Positions 1-9,400 of a stretch of 64,000 nt of DNA are shown in pieces. The translations under genes and the position numbers were made by a program. The stretch is from an uncultured Granulosicoccus sp. GTDB taxonomy: Bacteria > Pseudomonadota > Gammaproteobacteria > Granulosicoccales > Granulosicoccaceae. The notes under the pieces were generated by a model, which made no database searches, was not told the origin of the DNA, and was given only the letters and a program-made list of their open reading frames with translations. The stretch spans positions 124,001-188,000 of the forward strand of contig CANMQI010000003.1 of NCBI GenBank assembly GCA_947499955.1, in the 5' to 3' direction. Each line of letters starts with the position of its first letter. Within the stretch, counting starts at the first letter, position 1.

Positions 1-285
1 CAATTCGGCCTTCTCGGATTCGTATTCGGCACGATCGAGTTTGTTCAATGGCCCCAGGGACTCTGCCAGCTCGGCACCGCCGACCGGCGAGTAGCTTTCA
101 CCCAGAGCATCCATGATCTGCTCGATCTTGCTGACAGGATCACGCTCGGCCTTGCTGTTCGTGCTGCTGCGACTGCGCTTCGAAGTTGCACTCTTGCTGG
201 AGTCTCCCTTGCCACTGACAGCATCATCATTCGACACTGCGACTTCAGGGTTGCCCACTACTGCCGGGTTATCAGTCATTGCCAT
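1..285 (-). CDS. Unknown protein, N-terminal part only (cut by window start)
   Basis: Ninety-five codons run open from an ATG at 285 to the first base of the window, so the C-terminus is missing. The start is chosen because GGAG lies about eight bases upstream on this strand; a second in-frame ATG follows two codons later. The first 50 residues are rich in Ser, Lys, Asn and Asp and look disordered. After that comes a more ordered acidic stretch with residues such as KIEQIMDALGESYSP. I do not recognise a family. It is transcribed away from the MFS gene that begins near 532, and the 246-bp gap between them must hold both promoters. Confidence 0.7.
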   Translation of the reverse strand, partial: MAMTDNPAVVGNPEVAVSNDDAVSGKGDSSKSATSKRSRSSTNSKAERDPVSKIEQIMDALGESYSPVGGAELAESLGPLNKLDRAEYESEKAEL

Positions 286-531
286 ACTGTTTTCTCCGTT
301 GCGTGCAGACCGGGAGGAACTTCCCGATGCCCGTTCATCAATAGCATTTTGCGTGTCAATCCGTGTTGACAGGGATCAACTCCACTTCAGCTACCCTGGA
401 CGAAATGGTGAAATAAACTACCACCCGGCGGCTCGCCGCCGTAGAATGAGCGGCCTGTCCGTGTTCAGAACAAGGTCCGGCGCGCACGGTTTGCCGTCGG
501 CCCGAAGCCCCAAGCCTTCAGACCATTGCCA

Positions 532-1797
532 ATGTCCGATTTCAACGATTCCCGCACGCGCCGCAACATCATCGTGTTGGTCGCTGCACAGGCCATCCTG
601 GGTGCACAGATGCCCATGATCTTCGTGGTGGGTGGCCTGGCAGGAGGCATGCTGGCAGGTAATGCCTGTTTTGCCACACTGCCGATCTCCCTCATTGTAT
701 TCGGATCCATGACCACCGCCCCCTGGCTCTCACCCCTGATGCAGCGCAAGGGACGACGCTTCGGCTTCTGCGTCGGCGCGACAGGTGGGGTCCTCGGTGC
801 CGCAACGGCTGCCTACGGACTGTATGTGTCCTCCTTCCCACTGTTGCTGCTGGGCTCCTACTTCACCGGCATCTACATGTCGGCACAGGGCTTCTATCGC
901 TTTGCAGCGGCCGATACTGCATCCGAATCGTTTCGCCCCAAGGCGATCTCCTATGTCATGGCAGGCGGGCTCCTGTCCGCCATCTTCGGACCACAGCTGA
1001 ACAAGTTGGTGTTTGATACCACCTTTCTACCGGTATTCGGCGGAATCTATCTGCCGAATCCCTTCATGGGCACTTATCTGACCATCATCGTCATCAATCT
1101 GGTGGGCATGCTGCTGTTTCTGCTGCTGGACTTGCCCAACGGCGATGAGGCGTCGGCAAACAATGCGGCAGCACCAGCCCCGGCGGTCCGTTCCAAACTC
1201 GAGTTGTTGCGCAACCCCACGGTCCTGGTTGCCATCATCTGCGCCATGGTCTCCTACTCCCTGATGAACCTGGTAATGACGTCCACCCCGCTGGCAGTAC
1301 TGGGCTGCGGATTTACCAGCGACAACGCCAACGACATCGTCTCGGCGCATGTGCTGGCAATGTTCATCCCCTCCTTCTTTACCGGTCACCTGATCGTTCG
1401 ATTTGGCGTCATTCGCATCATCTCGTCCGGTCTGATTATTCTTGCCCTGGCCGGCGTCGTCGCGTTGATGGGGGTAGAACTGGGTAATTTCTATATCGCC
1501 CTTGTCTTTCTGGGCATTGGCTGGAACTTCGGTTTCATCGGTGCCACAACCTTGCTCGCCAGCGCGCACGGCGTCCATGAACGTGGCCGTGCGCAAGGGC
1601 TCAACGATACAATGGTCTTTGGCTGCGTGACTCTCGCCAGCCTGGCATCCGGTGGCCTGATGAACTGCTCCGGCGGCACAGCCGTGCATGGCTGGAGCGC
1701 TGTCAACCTGGCCATGATTCCTTTCCTGTTGCTCGCGGGCGGCGCCCTTGTCTGGCTGAACAGGCACCAACGTCGTCAGGTAGGCACGATCGCCTGA
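532..1797 (+). CDS. MFS transporter, 12 TM
   Basis: A 421-residue integral membrane protein of the major facilitator superfamily. About twelve hydrophobic segments are visible, with a hydrophilic central loop near residues 205-225 (LPNGDEASANN, Ala/Pro rich) separating the two six-helix halves. A basic cytoplasmic loop (QRKGRRFG) follows the second helix, as is usual in the family. The ATG at 532 is preferred over a TTG two codons upstream; neither has a convincing ribosome site. The substrate cannot be read from the sequence. It is followed after 34 bp by the convergent alcohol dehydrogenase remnant. The family call is firm and the function is open. Confidence 0.85.
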   Translation: MSDFNDSRTRRNIIVLVAAQAILGAQMPMIFVVGGLAGGMLAGNACFATLPISLIVFGSMTTAPWLSPLMQRKGRRFGFCVGATGGVLGAATAAYGLYVSSFPLLLLGSYFTGIYMSAQGFYRFAAADTASESFRPKAISYVMAGGLLSAIFGPQLNKLVFDTTFLPVFGGIYLPNPFMGTYLTIIVINLVGMLLFLLLDLPNGDEASANNAAAPAPAVRSKLELLRNPTVLVAIICAMVSYSLMNLVMTSTPLAVLGCGFTSDNANDIVSAHVLAMFIPSFFTGHLIVRFGVIRIISSGLIILALAGVVALMGVELGNFYIALVFLGIGWNFGFIGATTLLASAHGVHERGRAQGLNDTMVFGCVTLASLASGGLMNCSGGTAVHGWSAVNLAMIPFLLLAGGALVWLNRHQRRQVGTIA

Positions 1798-1831
1798 CCT
1801 GACAACCTGGTGACTGGCGCTACTGTCCCGA

Positions 1832-2581
1832 TTACATCGTCAACACGATTCTGCCGTCGATCCTGCCGTCGCGCATCTTGTCGAAAACCTGATTGATATT
1901 GTCCAGTGAATCCACGGTGTAGTGCGTCTTCACCTTGCCGGCGGCGGCGAATTCCAGACTTTCAATCAGGTCCATCCGGGTACCCACGATCGAGCCTCTG
2001 ACCGTCTTGCGATTGAGCACGGTATCGAAGATATTCAGGTCGAAGTCGCCCGGAGGAAGCCCGACCAGTGACAAGGTACCGTGCTTGGCCAGCATACCGA
2101 CAGCCTGACTGAATGCGGAACGGGACACGGCCGTCACCAACACGCCATCGGCACCACCCACCGCATTGTGCACCTCTTCCACCGGATTCTGCTGGCTGGC
2201 ATTGATGACAAAGTCAGCGCCCATTTTCGTCGCCAGCGCCAGTTTTTCATCAGAGACATCCACCGCCACCACGGTCAGCCCCATGGCTTTTGCGTATTGA
2301 ACGGCCAGATGACCCAGACCGCCGATTCCGGAAATGACGACCGTATCGCCCGGCTTGGTATCGGTCTCCTTGAGCCCCTTGTAGACGGTGACACCGGCAC
2401 ACAGGATCGGGGCAACAGCCGCAGAATCCAGCCCTTCGGGTATCTTGCCAACATAACCGGGGTCAGCTAGCACGTATTCGGCGAAACTGCCATTGACCGA
2501 GTAACCGGCATTCTGCTGATTGTCACACAGGGTCTCCCAACCACTCATGCAGTACTTGCAATGCCCACAGGCACTGAACAA
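1832..2581 (-). pseudogene. 5'-truncated zinc alcohol dehydrogenase (AdhP type)
   Basis: The 249 readable residues match the C-terminal three quarters of AdhP-type medium-chain zinc alcohol dehydrogenases. Visible are the four structural-zinc cysteines (CGHCKYC...ETLC), the segment ILCAGVTVYKG carrying one catalytic-zinc ligand, and the Rossmann motif GIGGLGHLAVQYA. The normal protein is about 340 residues. Here roughly the first 90-95 are absent, including the N-terminal catalytic Cys and His zinc ligands. Homology stops abruptly at LFSACGHC. The frame stays open upstream to the stop of the receiver gene at 2690, but the upstream residues (e.g. GSHLKYNAVN) do not resemble the family. The only start near the junction is a TTG. 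A deletion or rearrangement removed the 5' end, and catalysis is not expected. Confidence 0.8.
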
Positions 2582-2689
2582 GTTGACTGCGTTGTATTTC
2601 AGATGACTACCCTGATGATAAATGCGACGTTCGCCACCTGTGAATAGGGGAAAACACGTACAGGACTGCGCCCGGTACCGGTTCCGCCA

Positions 2690-3076
2690 TCATCTCGAAT
2701 TCCAGGAATGCCGCAGGAACTCGATCTGATCAATCAGCTGTTGACTGCGCAGTGGCTTGCGCACGATTCCCGCCACGCCCAGATCCGCCACACGCGAAGC
2801 CAGATCGGCCTCTGTCGAGCTGGTCAACAGCAAGGCAGGCATGTCATTGCCCAGGCTTCTGACTTTCGCTATCAGGGACAGGCCGCTTGAATCCGGTAAT
2901 GAGCTTTCCACCAGCAGGCAGCCAATGGCATCCGGGACGCCCCTGTCGAGAAACGCCTTGCCATTCGCGAAACCGTAGACCTCAACGTGAGCACTCTCCA
3001 GCAACAGCTCGACGCTGTCTCTGATGGCGGTGTCAGGATCCACGATAAAGACCTTGTAGTTTTCGCTCGCTTGCAC
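2690..3076 (-). CDS. Stand-alone receiver-like protein with Glu at phosphoacceptor site
   Basis: A 128-residue single response-regulator receiver domain without an output domain. Aligned by eye to the neighbouring FixJ-like protein, it keeps the switch Thr (LLLTSS) and the conserved Lys (VRKP). The phosphoacceptor Asp is Glu57 (CLLVESSLP against CLVLDIRMP), and the acidic pair near the N-terminus is D-P instead of D-D. Such receivers usually cannot be phosphorylated normally; Asp to Glu can mimic the phosphorylated state in some regulators. The start is a GTG at 3076 with no strong ribosome site. It lies 117 bp downstream of the fixJ-like gene, same strand, separated by a long dyad. It may be a modulator or competitor in the pathway (inference). 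Confidence 0.8.
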   Translation of the reverse strand: MQASENYKVFIVDPDTAIRDSVELLLESAHVEVYGFANGKAFLDRGVPDAIGCLLVESSLPDSSGLSLIAKVRSLGNDMPALLLTSSTEADLASRVADLGVAGIVRKPLRSQQLIDQIEFLRHSWNSR

Positions 3077-3146
3077 GCTACGTTGCCCGATTGTCTGTCC
3101 ACACTATCTGCAGATAAACTATTGGACAACACCGTTCTGATCCATA

Positions 3147-3180
3147 CGGGGATATACGTAATGTCTTGCGTATATACCCG
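3147..3180. promoter_or_regulatory. 34-bp dyad between fixJ-like and receiver genes
   Basis: The arms CGGGGATATACG (3147-3158) and CGTATATACCCG (3169-3180) are inverted copies matching at 11 of 12 positions around a 10-base spacer. The dyad lies 71-104 bases upstream of the receiver start. No T-tract follows on either strand, so an operator is likelier than a terminator. The inner part (TACG...CGTA) resembles the general shape of sites bound by LuxR/FixJ-type regulators, but I cannot assign the protein. Confidence 0.6.
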
Positions 3181-3193
3181 CGTGGGACGCTCT

Positions 3194-3808
3194 CTACCAG
3201 GAGGTCTGGCCCTCACCGGTCAGCTTGAGTCTGACCAGGTCAGCCAATGTTCGAACGCCGAGCTTCTTCATGACTTGCGCTCTGTGCACTTCGACCGTAC
3301 GCTCGCTGACGCCCAGTTCTGCCGCGATGACCTTGTTGGCCTGGCCTTCGGCGACCCGATCGAAAACCTCATGTTCCTTCGGCGTCAATGTGGCAATACA
3401 CGATTTGATGCTGGCCATCTTCTCGTGCAGATCGAACTTTCCGGATTCATGGTCCAGGGCCTGCTGAATCCTGTCGAGCAGATCCTGTTCGCGTACGGGT
3501 TTGCGCATGAAATCCAGAGCCCCGGCACGCATGGCTTCAACCGCCATGGGGATGTCACCATGACCGGTCATGAAGATGATGGGAAGCAGGCATTCCAGCT
3601 CGTTCAGCTTCTTCTGCAACTCCAGTCCGTTCATGTGAGGCATTCTGATATCCAGAACCAGACATCCACGTTGAGAACCATCATAGGTCTCGAGGAATTC
3701 TGCAGCTGACGCAAAGCACTGATGAGGCATATCAATCGTTTCGAGCAACATGCTCATCGAATCACGAATGGCCTCGTCATCGTCAACGATATAGACTTGC
3801 TGCTGCAT
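3194..3808 (-). CDS. FixJ-family response regulator
   Basis: A 204-residue two-domain regulator, the usual FixJ length. Residues 1-120 are a receiver with an intact acidic cluster (VDDDE), phosphoacceptor Asp53 in LVLDIRMP, switch Thr in MTGHGD and Lys in RKPV. Residues 140-204 form a LuxR-type helix-turn-helix (LTPKEHEVFDRVAEGQ...IAAELGVSERTVEVHR). The ATG at 3808 is chosen because AAGGAG lies eight bases before it; a GTG at 3832, overlapping the kinase stop, is less likely. It sits directly downstream of the FixL-like kinase, its obvious partner. FixJ proteins activate transcription when phosphorylated, in rhizobia through fixK and nif/fix genes. The targets here are unknown. Confidence 0.92.
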   Translation of the reverse strand: MQQQVYIVDDDEAIRDSMSMLLETIDMPHQCFASAAEFLETYDGSQRGCLVLDIRMPHMNGLELQKKLNELECLLPIIFMTGHGDIPMAVEAMRAGALDFMRKPVREQDLLDRIQQALDHESGKFDLHEKMASIKSCIATLTPKEHEVFDRVAEGQANKVIAAELGVSERTVEVHRAQVMKKLGVRTLADLVRLKLTGEGQTSW

Positions 3809-3828
3809 GCTGCTACTCCTTGGCAATC

Positions 3829-6186
3829 TCACGCGGTATAGGGCAAAGTGAAGAAGAATATGGCGCCATGACCTTCCATGTTGACGAAGTCCAGCTGACC
3901 ACCGTGAGAATGAATGATGGATTTGCAGATCGACAACCCTATCCCCATCCCCATGTCCTTGGTAGAGGCAAAGGGTTTATACAGCTGTTCTGCCGCCTCG
4001 AGGGACACGCCAGTCCCTTGATCGACGACGGATATCTTAACCCCATCACCATCGTCCTGCGTCCGCACCACGATGTGATTGCCATAGCGGTGACCAATAC
4101 TTGCCATTGATTCCATACCGTTGCGCAACAGGTTCAAGGCAACTTGTTGCAACTGTATCGGGTCACCCTGAACCATCCCGATATCGCTTTCAATCTCGAG
4201 CCTTATCACCGCGTCTCGGATCAAGGCTTCCGATTCGGCCAGATTGACCACCTCCTGCATGAGCCTGTTGCAATCAACAGTTTCGTAGCGTGACTCCCGC
4301 TGTCGCGCAAACTGCTGCATACGCTCGATGACGGCACCAGCACGGTGCGCCTGTACGCTGAGCTTTTCCAGAGCATCTCTGAGCCTGTCGGGTTTGGGAA
4401 TATCCGCATCCAGAAAGCGCAAGCCAGACTGTGCGTACATGGAAATGGCACTCAGAGGCTGATTGATTTCATGGGCAATGCCGGTTGCCATTTCTCCGAG
4501 CATGTTGACACGACCGACATGAGCCAGGCGTTCACGATGCAGGCTGGCCTCCTGTTCGGCCAGCTGTTGCTTGGTCAGATCGCGAATCAGGCCGACAAAC
4601 TTGCGCTCATCCTTGGTCACGAATTCACTCACCGATAACTGGATCGGGAATACCACGCCATCCTTGCGTTTTGCAAAGACCTCTCGGCCGACGCCGATGA
4701 TGCGCTTCTCGCCCGTCTGCAGATAGTGCTCGATATAGGCATCGTGTTCACTCATATAGGGTTCCGGCATCAGTAGCCGTAGATTCTGGCCGACAAGCTC
4801 CTCCTTGCAGTAGCCGAATATCTGCTCAACCGAGCGATTGATGGATTCGATCTCTCCTCGTGTGGAGATCGTGATGATGGCCTCGGCAGCCGTATCCACT
4901 ACCGTCTGTGCATAGGCAGTCGCATCGGTCAGCGCAATTTCGGTCAGTTTCTGATCGGTGACATCAAGAACCAGTCCCTCGATGAGCGATGTCTGGTCAA
5001 ACGGGGAATGGCTGATATTGCCCCGCTCCCAGACCCACTTCTCCGTGCCATTGCTGCAGATGATCCGATACTCCGCCCTGAATGGCTGCCCCCTGGTGGT
5101 AGCCCTTTCCAGTTGCTCACGGTGCATCGCACGGTCGTCTGGATGCACCAGCTCATCCCATCTGATCAGGCCTTGTTCAAAGCTGCTCTTGGTATGACCG
5201 GTCAGGGCCAGGCAGCCGTCGCTGACAAATTCAATCGATGAAGCCTGGCCGGCAAGACTGCGATAGGCCATACCCGGCAGGTTCTTCCATTGCGCTTCAA
5301 GCTGTTGCGTGTGCACTTGCAGCTCGGCACTCTCTGCTCTGGATTTCAATGTTGCATGCAACGCCCAGCCCAGCAGCACACTCACCAGCAAGCCCGCCCA
5401 CAAAAGAGCGTCGGCCACTCGGGACTGATTGGCCGCCATCCGGGTACCCGACAACCAGACAGCGATAGTCCATTGTCGCCCGTGCAGGGAAACGGTACTT
5501 TGCTGCAACAGATTGTCGTCTGCCGGGTTGTCGCTTGTGGACGTGTCGAAAACAAGCTGATCGCCCAGCAGGATCCGAACGCCGAAAAGTTCGTCATTCG
5601 ACACATTCATCAAGGTATTCAGCCAGGATTCAAACTCGAATATCGCAATGATGAAACCATCGAACTGCTGCCCCTCGCCGATGGGCTGGAAGGCCATGAA
5701 CCCCTGACGCCCCTGGTCGAGCGTCATGGCGTCGGACAAACCCGGTAGCCGCCTGTCCTCCGCCAGTCGATCCGATATCTCGTCCAGCAATGGACCAGCC
5801 ATGGGAACGCTTTGCGAATCAACGGACCCTGCGGGCGTCATGATCCATCGTTCATTGAGGCTCCCATCAACCCGCTCGATAGCCTGGTAGCCGGGCTGAT
5901 CCGCAATATAGTGTGCAACGTCGGCCTCCCAGGCAGATCGCGCTGTCCCGCCGTTGTGCGACCATCGATCAGCGATACGTCGCAGGGAACTCATTCTCTG
6001 ATCCAGATCGCGCGTGATGGCGGTTTCCAACCAATCAAGCACCATGGCGGTACTGCGTTTCATGTCGGCCTGCTCGCGCTGGTTCATCGCATTCCAGCCG
6101 AAGATCACAGCGCCGGTAACCACGGCCCCGACCAGCCAGGCAAGCCACTGGCGGTGTTTGTGCGGGTTGTTCCGGATAGCTGACAA
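3829..6186 (-). CDS. FixL-like membrane sensor histidine kinase with putative heme PAS
   Basis: 785 residues: TM helix at about 14-32; a periplasmic CHASE-like domain at about 40-255; a second TM at about 262-283; a PAS domain at about 300-420; a second PAS at about 430-545; HisKA with phospho-His572 in AHEINQP; and an ATPase domain ending in GMGIGLSICKSIIHSHGG. The second PAS closely resembles FixL (RLLMPEPY, HDAYIEHY, RIIGVGR). His481 matches the heme-ligating His200 of Bradyrhizobium FixL. Arg501 matches Arg220, which contacts O2, and the spacing of 20 residues is identical. Oxygen-regulated kinase activity is therefore likely, though the periplasmic domain suggests a second input. It heads an operon with the FixJ-like regulator, reading away from the mscK-like gene. 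Confidence 0.88.
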   Translation of the reverse strand: MSAIRNNPHKHRQWLAWLVGAVVTGAVIFGWNAMNQREQADMKRSTAMVLDWLETAITRDLDQRMSSLRRIADRWSHNGGTARSAWEADVAHYIADQPGYQAIERVDGSLNERWIMTPAGSVDSQSVPMAGPLLDEISDRLAEDRRLPGLSDAMTLDQGRQGFMAFQPIGEGQQFDGFIIAIFEFESWLNTLMNVSNDELFGVRILLGDQLVFDTSTSDNPADDNLLQQSTVSLHGRQWTIAVWLSGTRMAANQSRVADALLWAGLLVSVLLGWALHATLKSRAESAELQVHTQQLEAQWKNLPGMAYRSLAGQASSIEFVSDGCLALTGHTKSSFEQGLIRWDELVHPDDRAMHREQLERATTRGQPFRAEYRIICSNGTEKWVWERGNISHSPFDQTSLIEGLVLDVTDQKLTEIALTDATAYAQTVVDTAAEAIITISTRGEIESINRSVEQIFGYCKEELVGQNLRLLMPEPYMSEHDAYIEHYLQTGEKRIIGVGREVFAKRKDGVVFPIQLSVSEFVTKDERKFVGLIRDLTKQQLAEQEASLHRERLAHVGRVNMLGEMATGIAHEINQPLSAISMYAQSGLRFLDADIPKPDRLRDALEKLSVQAHRAGAVIERMQQFARQRESRYETVDCNRLMQEVVNLAESEALIRDAVIRLEIESDIGMVQGDPIQLQQVALNLLRNGMESMASIGHRYGNHIVVRTQDDGDGVKISVVDQGTGVSLEAAEQLYKPFASTKDMGMGIGLSICKSIIHSHGGQLDFVNMEGHGAIFFFTLPYTA

Positions 6187-6406
6187 TCTGCCCTCGCCTC
6201 AGGTCTGGTAGAAGCCGATGACGGCAGTATAGGGCAGCCCCGTCAGCAGCGCGATGACGAGAACGCCGACAATTTCTTATCCAGCGTACCCGTTTCAGGG
6301 TAGTCTTGAAGACCCTATCCGATAGCTTTCAATGACTTGACGATCGGCACCTACTATTTACGGAAAAGGAATTCCAAGGATACACCCTGACAAACCGACA
6401 GTATTG

Positions 6407-9400
6407 ATGAACACACTCGAATGGAGGCTTGGTCGCCTTCTGGCAATGATACTGGTACTGAGTACCTTGCACATCGGCGCCATTGCACAGGCAGCCAGCG
6501 TCGATCCGAGCGAGCTGGAATTTGCCGAGCTCGAAGCCGCCATTGCCGCTACCGCCGAGCTATCGGACAAGGACTCAGACCAGCTGAACGGCAACTTGAA
6601 GCTGGCTCGTCGTCAAATGACAGGCTTGCAACAACGTCGAGCCGATGTCGAGACCTACCGGCAGCAGGCCGCCGACTACGATACCACTGCCGCCGCGCTG
6701 CAAACGCAGATACAGGCTCTACTGGATCCGGACCAGACCGAGGAATCCTTGCCCGGCGATGAAGCCGAACTCGACAGTGCAACCTCGGAGCTCGAAGCCC
6801 GTGTCAGGCAGCTGAGCCAGGAACTCTATGAATCCCGAGAGTCAGAGGCGCGATTGAGCGCACGGGCTTCTGCCATTGCCGCGGAGACATCCAGGGCCGC
6901 CGAACAGATCGATGAAGCCAGTACCCTTGCCAGTGATGCCGAGAGCGATTGGCAACAGACGGTCGATATCAAGGCATCGGAACTGGTCAGTCGAACCAGA
7001 TCCTTCCTCTTTCGAGTGCAATCGCATGTCGCGCTTGAATCCATCAAACTTCAGCAGGTCGAACTCTCGACACTGGCACCTCGCCAGACTCTGGCATCGC
7101 TCAACAGTCGACTGCTGCAGATCGAGCTGGATGTCGAACTCGACAGCCTCGATCGGCACTGGACTGCGCTGAGCGATCTGCGTATCTCGGCGGCTCGCCA
7201 GGCAATCGATGAGCAGACGGACGAGACCACCGGCAGAGAGTTGGGAAGCCGCGAAATCATGCAACTGCTACGAGCTCGTCTGGCGCTATTGGAACAGGAA
7301 CTGCCCATTCTGCAGAAGACCTCCGAGGTCTCGCAATCCATCCTTGACATCTATCAGGTCAGGCTGATCCTGACACGCGTTACCAACACCGGTTCGGTCA
7401 ACGATTCGCTTGCCGTGACAGTTCGCAAATTGCGCGAAGAACTGCCCGAGAGCGAAACGCTTGAGTCCGAGCTTGAACAGCTGCGCAAGCGCCTGCAAGA
7501 ACTGCAAGTGAACCAGATACTGTGGGAGGCCGACCTGCGAAACTTCCGGTCAAAGGATCTGTTCGCCGGAAACAACGCCTACCAGGTGGACCTGTCACTT
7601 TCGGACGACACACTGGAATACCAGATTGCCCTGTTGCGTGTCGCCAACCGTGTGGCCGACCGCATGACGACGCTTGAAGCGGCATTGGTCGAGGCACAGA
7701 TGCGATCGGCTCAGGTTCGCACCACACTCGATGGCAGCGTGCTGTGGCTGCGCACCAACGAGGCCATCGGTTTCGAGTGGCTCAAGTATGCCTACAGCGC
7801 GCTGCAATGGGCAGTCGACCTGGATACCTGGCGAGGCCTCGACACCGCCATCCTCGAGATCATCCAGCTGAGAGTATTCCAGTTGAGCCTCTTGGGCTTG
7901 TGTCTTGTTGCGCTGCTGGCCATCCGGCGACGGCTCAAGACACTATTGCTCAGGCACGCAGACAAGGTCGGCAATGTCGGGGATGATGACTACTGGAACA
8001 CGCCACTGGCCACCCTGTACAGCCTGCTGCTGGCATTACCCCTACCCTTGGTGCTGTTCTCTGCCTACCTGGTCGTCAAGGATGTCTTTGTTTTCGCAGG
8101 CTCTGTCATACCGGCCATCAGTGCCGCTTTGCTTCTCACCAGTGGAGCGCTTGTCATATTGCTGTTCTTCAAGGCGCTTTGCCGCGAAAACGGCATTTTC
8201 AGGCGACACTTCGGTTGGAACGAACAGGCTGTCAGCCGTCTGAGCAACCACCTGAACTGGTTCGTCTGGGTATTTGCCCTGTGCACCGCCGTCTACACCT
8301 TCGCGATTGCATCTGGCAGGGCCGATTTGCGCTACGCCATGGGCGTCAGTGCATTCCTGTTGATTTCGATAGCAATGAGCCTCTTGCTGTATGCCCTGTT
8401 CCATCCGAATCGTGGAGTCGTCTTCGAGCAGGATACCTCGACGACACGCTCGCCCATCACCCGCGTGGGTATCTGGACACTCATCGTGTCCCCCGCACTG
8501 ATCGGCATGCTGCCCTTGATCGGCTATTTCGACACAGCCGCCGCCATCCAGAGGCAGTTGTTCATCACCGGCGTTCTGCTCATGGCGGTTCTCATTCTCA
8601 CAGGCGCCCTCAACCGTGAATTCATGGTGGCACACCGGCGAATGTCCTTGCGCAAGGCGCGCGCGAAACGTTCCGCGCAGGAAGCGGAACGCAGTGTCCA
8701 GGAAGCAACGCCGGTCAGCGGGGATGCGACTCCGGATCTGTCCTTTGCCTGGGACGATGACTACAAGCATACGGCCTTCGAAGCGCAGCAGTTGTTCAAG
8801 CTGGCCGGCGTCGTGCTGTTCCTGATCGGCGCGTGGACGGTCTGGAAACCGATGTTTCCCGTACTGGACAACTTCAATGACATCGTCTTGTGGCAGGCTG
8901 CTACCACGGCCGACGGCAGTGCAGTCACCGCCCCTGTCACGCTGGGCAAACTGCTGTTTGCCGCCACGCTGCTGCTGATCGGTTTTGTCGGCGCACGCAA
9001 TCTGCGCAGTGTGCTGGAGCTGTTGTTGTTCGAAAGGCTCAAACTGGATACGGGTACGCGCTATGCGGTCAACGCCATTGCCAGCTACACGCTTCTGGGA
9101 ACCACGTTGTTGATTGCCATTGCCCAACTGGGCGTCGACTGGTCACGGCTACAGTGGATCGTTGCCGCCTTGGGTGTCGGACTCGGTTTTGGTCTGCAGG
9201 AAATCGTTGCCAATTTCATCTCCGGACTCATCATCCTGTTCGAGCGACCCGTGCGTGTGGGCGACACCGTCACCATCGGAGGCATCAGCGGCACCGTCAG
9301 CAATATCCAGATCCGCGCCACCACCCTCACCGACTTCGACAACCGTGAGGTTGTGCTGCCCAACAAATCCATCATCACGGAAGAGGTGACCAACTGGACG

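Noticed and set aside
1027-1770. A 247-codon - strand frame opposite the MFS gene, and other long antisense frames such as 8042-9127
   Set aside because: Low-complexity Gln/Asp/His-rich translations antisense to well-supported genes; typical shadow frames of GC-rich coding DNA.
2582-2689. Open frame continuing upstream of the adh remnant as a novel fused N-terminus
   Set aside because: It has no start codon of its own, begins right after the receiver stop, and does not resemble a GroES-like domain; a truncation scar explains it better.
6293-6316. Palindromic GTCTTGAAGAC within AGGG...CCT between the fixL-like and mscK-like genes
   Set aside because: Could be an operator, but the arms are uneven and nothing links it to a regulator.
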